A stretch of DNA of 64,000 nucleotides from Streptomyces sp. NBC_00370 (GTDB taxonomy: Bacteria > Actinomycetota > Actinomycetes > Streptomycetales > Streptomycetaceae): the NCBI RefSeq assembly GCF_036084755.1, contig NZ_CP107968.1, positions 1,240,001 through 1,304,000 of the forward strand, read 5' to 3'. Every line of letters starts with the position of its first letter. The first letter of the stretch is position 1. The notes under the pieces were generated by a model. It made no database searches and had not been told where the DNA came from. It saw nothing but the letters and a program-made list of their open reading frames with translations. This document shows positions 7,999-15,918 of this stretch, in pieces. A program made the translations under genes and the position numbers.

Positions 7999-9093
7999 GT
8001 GAACGACTTCGGGGTGCGCGATGTGGACGTGGTGGTCATCGGCGCCGGTCAGGCCGGTCTGTCGAGCGGCTACCACCTGCGGCGTACGGGCTTCGAGCCG
8101 GACCGGGACTTCGTCGTGCTCGACCACGCACCGCACCCCGGCGGCGCCTGGCAGTTCCGCTGGCCCTCGCTGACCTACGGCAAGGTGCACGGCATGCACG
8201 CGCTGCCCGGTATGGAACTGGTCGGTAAGGACGCCGACGCCGGGCGTCCTTCGGCCGAGGTGATCGGCGCGTATTTCACCGCCTACGAGGAACGGTTCGG
8301 GCTGCGGGTGCACCGGCCCGTGGATGTCTCGGCGGTGCGCGAGGGCGAAGCGGGGCGGCTGCTGGTGGAGACGTCCGAGGGGGTGTGGCGGGCCCGCGCG
8401 GTCATCAACGCGACCGGGACCTGGGACCGTCCGTTCTGGCCCCGCTACCCCGGGCAGGAGACCTTCCGCGGGCGGCAGTTGCACACGGCGCACTACCAAG
8501 GGCCCGCCGAGTTCGCCGGGTTGCGGGTGGTCGTGGTGGGCGGCGGCGCTTCGGGGACCCAGCATCTGATGGAGATCGCCGAGGTTGCGGCGGACACCAC
8601 CTGGGTGACACGGCGCGAACCGGTCTACCGGGAGGGCCCGTTCGGCGAGGAGCAGGGGCGGGCCGCCGTCGCTCTCGTCGAGGAGCGGGTGCGGCGCGGC
8701 CTGCCGCCGCAGAGTGTCGTCTCGGTGACCGGGCTGCCGCTGACCGACGCGATCCGCACGGCACGCGAGGACGGTGTGCTCGACCGGCAGCCGATGTTCG
8801 ACCGGATCACCCCGGAGGGCGTGGCCTGGGACGACGGCCGGCGGGTGGCTGCCGATGTGATCCTCTGGGCGACGGGCTTCCGGCCGGCCGTCGACCATCT
8901 CGCGCCGCTGCGGCTGCGCGAGCCGGGCGGCGGTATCCGGGTCGAGGACACGCGCGCCGTACGGGACGAACGCGTCCATCTCGTGGGGTACGGGCCTTCG
9001 GCCTCCACCATCGGCGCCAACAGGGCGGGCCGTACGGCCGTACGGGACATCAGGCGGCTGCTGGCCCGGGAGCCGGCGGGGGCCGCGGTCTGA
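7999..9093 (+). CDS. CzcO-like flavin-dependent monooxygenase / FAD-NAD(P) oxidoreductase
   Basis: 364 residues. An FAD-binding Rossmann motif VIGAGQAG (residues about 12-19) is followed by a GGAWQFRWPSL segment typical of the flavin monooxygenase/CzcO group, and a second dinucleotide motif VVVGGGASG near residue 176 for NADPH. ILWATGFRP near residue 292 is the conserved ATG motif linking the domains. Cytosolic oxidation of an unknown substrate. GTG start; GAGGC lies very close to it, so the ribosome site is not convincing. Convergent with the MltG-like gene. Confidence 0.8.
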   Translation: MNDFGVRDVDVVVIGAGQAGLSSGYHLRRTGFEPDRDFVVLDHAPHPGGAWQFRWPSLTYGKVHGMHALPGMELVGKDADAGRPSAEVIGAYFTAYEERFGLRVHRPVDVSAVREGEAGRLLVETSEGVWRARAVINATGTWDRPFWPRYPGQETFRGRQLHTAHYQGPAEFAGLRVVVVGGGASGTQHLMEIAEVAADTTWVTRREPVYREGPFGEEQGRAAVALVEERVRRGLPPQSVVSVTGLPLTDAIRTAREDGVLDRQPMFDRITPEGVAWDDGRRVAADVILWATGFRPAVDHLAPLRLREPGGGIRVEDTRAVRDERVHLVGYGPSASTIGANRAGRTAVRDIRRLLAREPAGAAV

Positions 9094-9138
9094 GCCGCGG
9101 GGCCCGAGTCGCCCGGCCCGACGTGCCGCCGACCACGG

Positions 9139-9999
9139 TCAGTTGCCGCTCGCGTGGCTGCGGTTCTCGTTGAACTCCCGGACGTTGCTGCGCTGTTCCT
9201 CGTAGGTCTCGGCGAACCGGGTGTCGCCGTCGGCGACGGTGACGAAGTACAGCCAGTGCCCGGGGGTCGGGTTGACCGCCGCGTTCATCGCGGCGTCCCC
9301 GGGGTTGCCGATCGGGGTGGGCGGCAGCCCTCGGTGCGCGTAGGTGTTGTACGGGCTCTTGGTCTTCGTGTCGTCGTGGCTGGTGTCCAGCGTGGCGCGG
9401 CCCAGGGCGTAGTTGAGGGTCGAGTCCATTTGCAGGGGCATGTCCATGGCCAGCCGGTTGTGCACGACCCTGGCGACCTTTCCCATGTCGGCCACGGTCG
9501 CCGCCTCCGCCTGCACGATGCTGGCGATCGTCACGGTCTGATAGACCGTCACCCCGTTGCGCCGGGCCCCCGCCGCGATCCGGTCGGCGCCGAAGCGCTG
9601 GTTGGCGGTGTTGACCATGAAACTGAGCAGGCTCGCCGGTGTCGTCGCGCGGCCGACCGGATAGGTGGCGGGATAGAGATAGCCCTCGGGGTTGCCACGG
9701 GCGGCGGTCGGCAGCGTGAGCGCGCCCCCGGTCGCCGCCTTGCGTGTCGTACCGGCGGGGACGGACAGCGCGCGGTCGGCGGCGGCGTACACCTGGGTGG
9801 CGCGGCGCCCCTCCGGCACGACCAGGGTGGCCTGCTCACCGCCTCCTCCGCCGCCGCTGTCGTCGCCGGTCAGCAGCAGGACGGGCACGGCGACGGCGGT
9901 CGCCACCATGAGCAGGGCGCCCGTCAGCACGACCAGCCGGCCGCGGCGGGTCAACCGGGTGCGGCGCCCGGGTCCGGTACGCGGAGGCTGGTTGGTCAT
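9139..9999 (-). CDS. MltG/YceG-like endolytic murein transglycosylase
   Basis: 286 residues. A basic N-terminus precedes one membrane segment (residues about 22-43, LVVLTGALLMVATAVAVPVLLL), then a Gly-rich linker and a YceG domain. Landmarks are the catalytic-Glu segment ASIVQAEA, the LQMDSTLNYAL motif and the C-terminal SPYNTYAHRGLPPTPIGNP followed by HWLYFV. MltG cleaves nascent glycan strands at the outer membrane face and sets strand length. Streptomyces normally has another mltG beside aroE/ruvX-type genes; this copy has no such neighbours and is short, so it is probably a paralogue. Confidence 0.85.
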   Translation of the reverse strand: MTNQPPRTGPGRRTRLTRRGRLVVLTGALLMVATAVAVPVLLLTGDDSGGGGGGEQATLVVPEGRRATQVYAAADRALSVPAGTTRKAATGGALTLPTAARGNPEGYLYPATYPVGRATTPASLLSFMVNTANQRFGADRIAAGARRNGVTVYQTVTIASIVQAEAATVADMGKVARVVHNRLAMDMPLQMDSTLNYALGRATLDTSHDDTKTKSPYNTYAHRGLPPTPIGNPGDAAMNAAVNPTPGHWLYFVTVADGDTRFAETYEEQRSNVREFNENRSHASGN

Positions 10000-10082
10000 G
10001 CGGGCACGCTAACCCGGAGTGATCACCGAATCCGGTAGCTGAGCTGCGACGACACGGACGGCGCCCCGACCGCGCCACAAGC

Positions 10083-10114
10083 ACGAACAAACGAACGTGG
10101 GATCGGTTGTTCGT
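10083..10114. promoter_or_regulatory. Inverted repeat ACGAACAA-N16-TTGTTCGT
   Basis: Perfect 8-bp arms (10083-10090 and 10107-10114) in the space between the mltG-like gene and the 19-residue ORF. A second weaker pair GTGATCG (10123-10129) / CGATCAC (10147-10153) follows. Possible operator for either direction; no regulator is adjacent. Confidence 0.35.
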
Positions 10115-10250
10115 CAGAAGGTGTGATCGTCAGGATTTCCATTGCCCGATCACTCTGTGAAGCGTGATGCTTACGGGGCGCAAGCGACGGGCTGCAGACC
10201 GGAGCCGCGCAGTCCCACATCAGCATTACGTATTGAGGAGAAGCACCACC

Positions 10251-10310
10251 ATGAACGTCATCACCAACCTGCTCGCCGGCCTCGTCCACTTCGTGGGCTG
10301 GCTCGTCTGA
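10251..10310 (+). CDS. Very short ORF encoding a 19-residue hydrophobic peptide
   Basis: The reading frame gives MNVITNLLAGLVHFVGWLV and a TGA stop. GAGGAG at 10235-10240 lies 10 nt upstream of the ATG. The peptide is amphipathic or membrane-seeking, with one Asn pair, one His and one Trp. It is followed within 20 nt by the strongest hairpin terminator of the window, so this is a complete mini transcription unit of about 100-150 nt, not a leader peptide of a downstream gene (the next gene is convergent). I recall similar tiny conserved peptides in Streptomyces genomes but cannot name a family. Role unknown. Confidence 0.55.
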   Translation: MNVITNLLAGLVHFVGWLV

Positions 10311-10327
10311 CGCCTCGACCGCGAGCC

Positions 10328-10367
10328 CGGCGCCGCTGCTCCCCGTCCCACGGGAGCAGCGGCGCTG
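10328..10367. terminator. Strong bidirectional terminator between the 19-residue ORF and an ABC exporter gene
   Basis: Perfect 14-bp core: arm 10330-10343 pairs with 10352-10365, extended by a G-U and a C-G pair to 10328/10367, with an 8-nt loop. It lies 18 nt after the small-ORF stop and 26 nt beyond the convergent ABC gene's stop. Confidence 0.8.
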
Positions 10368-10392
10368 CCGCGTTTCTGGGCACGGGACCGCC

Positions 10393-12231
10393 TCACGACG
10401 AGACCGCTGCCAGACCGTCGGACGGCCGGTCGGCCGACTCGCCCCTGCGGAGCAGGTCGGCGTACCGGCCGTTCCGCCCGACCAGCTCGTCGTGCGTGCC
10501 CCGCTCGGCGATACGGCCCGCGTCGAGGACCACGATCTGGTCCGCGTCCCTGACGGTGGAGAGCCGGTGGGCGATGGTGATGGTGGTGCGCCCCGCGGAG
10601 AGCGCGTCGATGGCCTGCTGCACCGCGTGTTCGGTGCGGGTGTCCAGGGCGCTGGTCGCCTCGTCGAGGATCAGCACGGGCGGGTCGCGCAGGATCGTAC
10701 GGGCAATCGCCAGCCGCTGCTTCTCCCCTCCGGAGAAGCGGTAGCCGCGCTCGCCGACCAGGGTGTCGTAGCCGTCGGGCAGCGACGCGATGTGGTCGTG
10801 GATCTGGGCGGCCCTCGCGGCCGTCTCGATCTCCTCGGCCGTGGCCTCGGGCTTGGCGAACCGCAGGTTCTCGGCGACGGACGCGTGGAAGAGGTAGGTC
10901 TCCTGCGAGACCACGCCGACCGCGCGGGCCAGCGTGTCGAAGTCCAGGTCACGGACGTCGACGCCGTCGAGCTCGACCCGGCCGCCCGTCACGTCGTAGA
11001 GCCGGGGGACGAGATAGCTGAGCGTCGACTTGCCGGATCCGGTGGGTCCGACGACGGCGAGGCTGCCGCCCGCGGGGACGGTCAGATCGATACCGGTGAG
11101 GGTCGGCGCGCCCTTGTCGTCGTACGCGAAGTCGACATCGGCGAAGCGCACCTCTCCCGCGACCCGGTCGATCGTGACCGGCTCGTCGGGCTCGGTGATG
11201 TCCACCGGCAGGTCGAGGTATTCGAAAATGCGCTGGAAGAGGGCGAGCGACGTCTGCATCTGCACGCCCGTGGCGAGCAGGCTCACCGCCGGACGGAAGA
11301 GACCCTGCTGGAGCGAGACGAAGGCGACCAGGGTGCCGATCGAGACGGCCGGCCCCTGGCTGTGCAGCGCCATGCCCGCCACCCAGTAGATGACGGCCGG
11401 CATGGCGGCCATGACGATGCCGATGGTCGACATCCGCCAGCGCCCCGCCATGTTGGAGCGGATCTCCAGGTCGACGAGCTGTTCGGACTCGTCGGCGAAG
11501 GTCTTGGTGAGCGAGTCGGCCCGGCCCATCGTGCGGCCGAGGAGGATGCCGCTGACGGACAGCGACTCGGTGACGGTGGCCGCCATCGTGGCCATCTGGC
11601 GCTGCCGGTGGGTGGTGATCTTCTTGCGCTCGCGGCCGACGCGGCGGCTGATCCAGACGAAGACCGGCAGCAGCAGCATCGACACGATCGTCAGCCGCCA
11701 GTCCAGCGCGATCATGGCGACGACGGTCGCGATGACGGAGGTGAGGTTGGAGACGAGCGAGGTGGCCGTCGAGGTGACGGTGGCCTGCATGCCGCCGATG
11801 TCGTTGGCGATCCTGGACTGGACCTCGCCGGTCCTGGTCCTGGTGAAGAAGGCGAGCGGCATGCGCTGGAGCTGGCCGTACACGGCGGTGCGCAGGTCGT
11901 GCATGACGCGCTGGCCGACCGTGGTCGAGATCAGCGTCTGGAGCACACTGAAGACGCTGTTGACCACGGCGGTGACGATCATACCGAGCGCGAGCAGGGT
12001 CAGCAGGCCCGTGCGCCCCTGCGGGATCGCGGTGTCGAGGATCGCCCGCAGCATGAACGGCGAGGCGACGGAGACCAGCGACGAGGCGCCGACGAGCAGT
12101 CCGACGACGGCGAGCCGGCCGCGGTAGGGGCGGAAGAGGCCGAAGATGCGCCGCAACTGGGCGGGGGGCTCCGGCTGCCCGGGGCCGCCGGCGCGGTCCT
12201 GGGGTGTCCAGGTGGACGGTTCGGGTTTCAT
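10393..12231 (-). CDS. ABC transporter, fused permease-ATPase (MsbA/LmrA-type multidrug exporter)
   Basis: 612 residues from ATG 12231 (AGGAG 3 nt upstream; an in-frame ATG 51 nt earlier is possible but less likely). Six-helix membrane domain, residues about 30-320, then a nucleotide-binding domain with canonical Walker A GPTGSGKST, signature FSGGEKQR, Walker B LILDEATSALD and switch His in TIAHRLS. Such half-transporters work as homodimers and export lipophilic drugs or lipids. It is divergent from a MarR regulator with a palindrome in between, so it is likely MarR-repressed and induced by a ligand. Confidence 0.85.
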   Translation of the reverse strand: MKPEPSTWTPQDRAGGPGQPEPPAQLRRIFGLFRPYRGRLAVVGLLVGASSLVSVASPFMLRAILDTAIPQGRTGLLTLLALGMIVTAVVNSVFSVLQTLISTTVGQRVMHDLRTAVYGQLQRMPLAFFTRTRTGEVQSRIANDIGGMQATVTSTATSLVSNLTSVIATVVAMIALDWRLTIVSMLLLPVFVWISRRVGRERKKITTHRQRQMATMAATVTESLSVSGILLGRTMGRADSLTKTFADESEQLVDLEIRSNMAGRWRMSTIGIVMAAMPAVIYWVAGMALHSQGPAVSIGTLVAFVSLQQGLFRPAVSLLATGVQMQTSLALFQRIFEYLDLPVDITEPDEPVTIDRVAGEVRFADVDFAYDDKGAPTLTGIDLTVPAGGSLAVVGPTGSGKSTLSYLVPRLYDVTGGRVELDGVDVRDLDFDTLARAVGVVSQETYLFHASVAENLRFAKPEATAEEIETAARAAQIHDHIASLPDGYDTLVGERGYRFSGGEKQRLAIARTILRDPPVLILDEATSALDTRTEHAVQQAIDALSAGRTTITIAHRLSTVRDADQIVVLDAGRIAERGTHDELVGRNGRYADLLRRGESADRPSDGLAAVSS

Positions 12232-12267
12232 GGGCTCCTTCGGGAGTGGAGAGGGGAGCGAACTTTG

Positions 12268-12282
12268 GTGAGCATAGCTCAC
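12268..12282. promoter_or_regulatory. Candidate MarR operator GTGAGC-ATA-GCTCAC
   Basis: Perfect 6-3-6 inverted repeat midway in the 96-nt gap between the divergent ABC exporter and marR-like starts. TATTGT (about 12316-12321), 6 nt before the MarR ATG, may be the -10 of a leaderless marR transcript. Confidence 0.5.
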
Positions 12283-12327
12283 TGTTACCTATGTACACAA
12301 TGAGCGCTGTCCTGGTATTGTTCCCGC

Positions 12328-12771
12328 ATGAACTCCCCCGACCGTGACGGCATGCTGGCCGAGCAGCTGCTGCGGCTGAACCGCCGGCTCCACCGCATCC
12401 AGAAGCGCCAGCTGGAGCCGATCGGCATCACCCCGGCGCAGGCCCGTCTGCTGCGCGCGGTCGCGGCGTACGACGAGCCGCCGCGCATGGCCGACCTGGC
12501 GGCGCGGATGGAGGTGGTCCCCCGCGCGGTGACCACTCTGGTGGACGGGCTTGAGTCCAGCGGATGGGTGCGGCGGGCGCCCGACCCGACCAACCGCCGG
12601 GTGGTGCGGATCGAGATCACCGAGGCCGGGCGCGAGACGCTGCGCGCGCTGCGTACGGCCCGCCGTTCGGCGGCCGAGGACATCCTGGCGCCGCTCGACG
12701 CGGACCAGCGCGATGTGCTCGGCGGACTGCTGTCTACCCTGGTGGACGGAGGGCCGGAGCGGCGCTGCTGA
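12328..12771 (+). CDS. MarR family transcriptional regulator
   Basis: 147 residues, typical size. A winged HTH spans residues about 30-95: the recognition helix is ADLAARMEVVPRAVTTLVDGLE and the wing is RRAPDPTNRRVVRIEIT, with the conserved DPxNRR of MarR wings. Flanking helices form the dimer interface. No ribosome-binding site is visible, so it may be translated leaderless. Divergent from the ABC exporter with a palindrome in the shared gap; likely represses that gene and itself. Confidence 0.85.
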   Translation: MNSPDRDGMLAEQLLRLNRRLHRIQKRQLEPIGITPAQARLLRAVAAYDEPPRMADLAARMEVVPRAVTTLVDGLESSGWVRRAPDPTNRRVVRIEITEAGRETLRALRTARRSAAEDILAPLDADQRDVLGGLLSTLVDGGPERRC

Positions 12772-12854
12772 TCGCAGGCGGTGCCGCTGACCAGCGACGC
12801 ACTGCCGGCCGCCGCCCGCGTCACCGCGTACGACGACCGCCGAGGAGCCCGTTC

Positions 12855-15791
12855 ATGCCACTGCTGGAGCCGAAGCCGCAGGCGCTCCGCCCGCGTCACA
12901 CCAAGGGTCCGGCCGCCCATGACCGGGTCTCCGACGACCGGGCCAAGGGCAGTCCCGAGACGCTGCGCGACGAGCTGGTCGCGCTCCTCGGCCCCGACCG
13001 GGTGCTCTCGAAGATCTCCGACCTGGTGCGGTACGCGTCCGACGCCAGCCCGTACCGCTTCCTGCCGCAGGTGGTCGTGGTGCCGCGCGACATCGGGGAG
13101 ATCTCGGCCGTGCTCGGCTACGCGCACCGCGAGGGCCGCGAGGTGGTCTTCCGCGCGGCGGGCACGTCGTTGAACGGTCAGGCGCAGGGCGAGGACATCC
13201 TGGTCGACGTGCGCAGGCACTGGACGGGCGTCGAGGTGCTCGACGACGGCGCCAGGGCGCGGGTCAGCCCCGGTACGACCGTGGCGCGCGCCAATGCCAC
13301 GCTCGCCCGGCACGGCCGGCTGCTCGGCCCCGACCCGGCGAGCGCCATCGCCTGCACCGTCGGCGGTGTCGTGGCCAACAACGCGTCGGGGATGACGGCG
13401 GGCATCACCCGTAACTCGTACCGCACCGTCGCCTCGCTGACCTTCGTGCTGCCGAGCGGCACGGTCGTCGACACGGCGGCGCCGGACGCCGACGAGGCGC
13501 TGGCGCGCGCCGAGCCCGAGCTGTGTGCCGGGCTGCTCGCGGTGAAGGCGGAGATCGAGGCGGACGCGGCGCTGACCGCGCGGATCCGCGCCAAGTACGA
13601 GATCAAGAACACCAACGGCTACCGGCTCGACGCCTTCCTGGACGGCGCGACGCCGGTGCAGATCCTGCGCGGTCTGATGGTCGGCTCCGAGGGCACGTTC
13701 GGCTTCATCTCCGACATCGTCTTCGACACCCTTCCGCTCGACCGGAAGGTCAGCACGGCGCTGCTGTTCTTCCCTTCCCTGCCCGCCGCGGCGGCCGCGG
13801 TCCCGCGCTTCACCGAGGCGGGCGCGATCGCCGTCGAGCTGATGGACGGCAACACGCTGCGCGCGTCGGTGAGCGTCGCCGGGGTGCCCGCTGACTGGGC
13901 CGGGCTCCCCCGCTCGACCGCCGCCCTGCTGGTGGAGTTCCGGGCGCCCGACGAAGCGGGCCAGGAAGTGTACGAGCAGGCGGCGGCCGAGGCCCTGAAG
14001 GGGCTCGACCTGGTCGCGCCCGTCCCTTCGGTGACCAACGCCTTCACCCGCGAGGCGGCGGTGATCAGCGGTTACTGGAAGGCGCGCAAGGCGTTCGTCA
14101 CGGCGGTCGGCGGCGCGCGCCCGTCCGGTACGACGCTGATCACCGAGGACTTCGCCGTACCGCCGTCGCGGCTCGCCGACGCCTGCGAGGCGCTGCTCGA
14201 ACTGCAGACCAGGCACGGCTTCGACGCGGCGGTCGCCGGTCATGCCGCGCACGGCAATCTGCACTTCCTGCTCGCGTTCGACGCGGCGAAGGAGACGGAC
14301 GTCGAGCGGTACGCCGCGTTCATGGACGAGTTCTGCCGGCTGACGGTGGAGCGCTTCGACGGCTCGCTCAAGGCCGAACACGCCACGGGACGCAACATCG
14401 CACCCTTCCTCGAACTGGAATGGGGCCCGCGGGCCACGGAGTTGATGTGGCGGACGAAGCAGATCATCGACCCCGACGGGGTGCTGGCCCCGCGCATCGT
14501 GCTCGACCGCGATCCGAAGGCGCATCTGCGCGGCCTCAAGACCATCCCCGAGGTCGAGGCGATCGCCGACCCCTGTATCGAGTGCGGCTTCTGCGAACCG
14601 ACCTGCCCCAGCCACGACCTGACCACCACGCCGCGCCAGCGCATCGTGCTGCGCAGGGAGATGATGCGCCAGCCGGGCGGTTCCCCCGTCGAGTCGAATC
14701 TGCTGGAGTCGTACGGCTACGACGCGGTGGACACCTGCGCGGGCGACTCCACCTGCAAGCTGGCCTGCCCGGTCGGCATCGACACCGGCGCGATGATGAA
14801 GGACTTCCGTCATCAGCGGCACTCCCCGCGTGAGGAGCGGATCGCCGAGCTGACCGCCCGGCACTTCAAGGCGGTCGAGGCTTCCGCGCGCCTCGCCGTC
14901 GCCGCTTCGAGCCGGATCAGCGACCGGCTCCTGGAGTCGGTCACCCGCAGGGCACGCGCGGCGGTGCGCCCCGATCTCGTCCCCGAGTGGCTGCCGGAGA
15001 TCCCCGGCGCCGCGGCGCGCACCCTGCCCCGGACGAGCGAGCGGGCGGCGACCGCCGTCTACTACCCCGCCTGTGTGAACCGCATCTTCGGCGAGCCGGA
15101 CGACCACAAGGGCCCGTCACTGCCGCAGGCGGTGGTCGCGCTGGCGAACCGCGCGGGACAGGCCGTCTGGATCCCGGAGGATGTGGCAGGCACCTGCTGC
15201 GCGACCATCTGGCACTCCAAGGGGTACGAGGCGGGCAACCGGCTGATGGCCAACCGCATCGTGGAGGCGGCGTGGCGCTGGACGGCGGGCGGCCGGCTCC
15301 CGCTGATCGTGGACGCCTCCTCCTGCACGCTCGGTATCGCCGAGGAGGTCGTGCCGTATCTCACCCCCGACAACCGGCAGTTGCACAAGGAGCTGACTGT
15401 CGTGGACTCGCTCGTCTGGGCGGCCGACACGCTGCTCCCCCGGCTGACGGTGCTGCGGAAGGCGGATTCGGCGGTCGTCCATCCGACCTGCTCCATGCGT
15501 CATCTCGGCGACGAGGAGCAGCTGCGTACGGTCGCCGAGGCCTGCGCCCATGAGGTGTACGTCCCGGACGACGCCCGCTGCTGCGCCTTCGCGGGTGACC
15601 GGGGCATGCTGCACAAGGAGCTGACGGATTCGGCCACCGCCCATGAGGCGGCCGAGGTCACCGGACGGAGTTTCGACGCGTACCTCTCGGCGAACCGGAT
15701 GTGCGAGATCGGCATGGACCGGGCCACGGGACAGCACTACCAGTCGGTGCTGCTGGAGTTGGAGCGGGTGACCCGCCCCGCCGCCCCCTGA
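12855..15791 (+). CDS. FAD/Fe-S D-lactate dehydrogenase-like oxidoreductase (three-domain fusion)
   Basis: 978 residues from ATG 12855, preceded by GAGGAG at 7 nt. Order: FAD-binding type 4 domain (residues about 65-240; VVFRAAGTSLNGQ and GGVVANNASGM), FAD-oxidase C-terminal domain (about 290-545), a ferredoxin-like segment with two Cys clusters (CIECGFCEPTC near 574 and CAGDSTCKLAC near 626), then a CCG-type domain with CysCys motifs (TCCATIW, RCCAFAGD). It fuses the roles of GlcD/GlcF or Dld plus iron-sulfur subunit, as in YdiJ/Dld-II, passing electrons from D-lactate or a related 2-hydroxy acid to quinone. Substrate is inferred. It follows marR by 83 nt but probably has its own promoter. 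Confidence 0.85.
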   Translation: MPLLEPKPQALRPRHTKGPAAHDRVSDDRAKGSPETLRDELVALLGPDRVLSKISDLVRYASDASPYRFLPQVVVVPRDIGEISAVLGYAHREGREVVFRAAGTSLNGQAQGEDILVDVRRHWTGVEVLDDGARARVSPGTTVARANATLARHGRLLGPDPASAIACTVGGVVANNASGMTAGITRNSYRTVASLTFVLPSGTVVDTAAPDADEALARAEPELCAGLLAVKAEIEADAALTARIRAKYEIKNTNGYRLDAFLDGATPVQILRGLMVGSEGTFGFISDIVFDTLPLDRKVSTALLFFPSLPAAAAAVPRFTEAGAIAVELMDGNTLRASVSVAGVPADWAGLPRSTAALLVEFRAPDEAGQEVYEQAAAEALKGLDLVAPVPSVTNAFTREAAVISGYWKARKAFVTAVGGARPSGTTLITEDFAVPPSRLADACEALLELQTRHGFDAAVAGHAAHGNLHFLLAFDAAKETDVERYAAFMDEFCRLTVERFDGSLKAEHATGRNIAPFLELEWGPRATELMWRTKQIIDPDGVLAPRIVLDRDPKAHLRGLKTIPEVEAIADPCIECGFCEPTCPSHDLTTTPRQRIVLRREMMRQPGGSPVESNLLESYGYDAVDTCAGDSTCKLACPVGIDTGAMMKDFRHQRHSPREERIAELTARHFKAVEASARLAVAASSRISDRLLESVTRRARAAVRPDLVPEWLPEIPGAAARTLPRTSERAATAVYYPACVNRIFGEPDDHKGPSLPQAVVALANRAGQAVWIPEDVAGTCCATIWHSKGYEAGNRLMANRIVEAAWRWTAGGRLPLIVDASSCTLGIAEEVVPYLTPDNRQLHKELTVVDSLVWAADTLLPRLTVLRKADSAVVHPTCSMRHLGDEEQLRTVAEACAHEVYVPDDARCCAFAGDRGMLHKELTDSATAHEAAEVTGRSFDAYLSANRMCEIGMDRATGQHYQSVLLELERVTRPAAP

Positions 15792-15815
15792 CCGGCCGCG
15801 TCCCGCTCGGTCCCG

Positions 15816-15834
15816 GTGGCTCGTTTTGCCACCT
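15816..15834 (+). terminator. Weak hairpin after the D-lactate dehydrogenase gene
   Basis: GGTGGC (15816-15821) and GCCACC (15829-15834) around a T-rich 7-nt loop, 25 nt after the stop. Short stem, so only a candidate. Confidence 0.3.
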
Positions 15835-15918
15835 CACCGCGGAAAAGCCGTTGCTCCGGGCGGTCCCGGAAGGCGAAGCTTGCACGGTTTGGGACCACTC
15901 CACGAGTCATGGGACATC

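Noticed and set aside
10251..10310. Leader peptide/attenuator role of the 19-residue ORF
   Set aside because: The next gene downstream is on the opposite strand, so there is nothing for it to attenuate.
12285..15107. 940-codon open frame on the minus strand across the MarR and D-lactate dehydrogenase genes
   Set aside because: It is the antisense shadow of a well-supported gene: its protein is Arg/His/Gly/Pro-rich without domains, as expected from high third-position GC.
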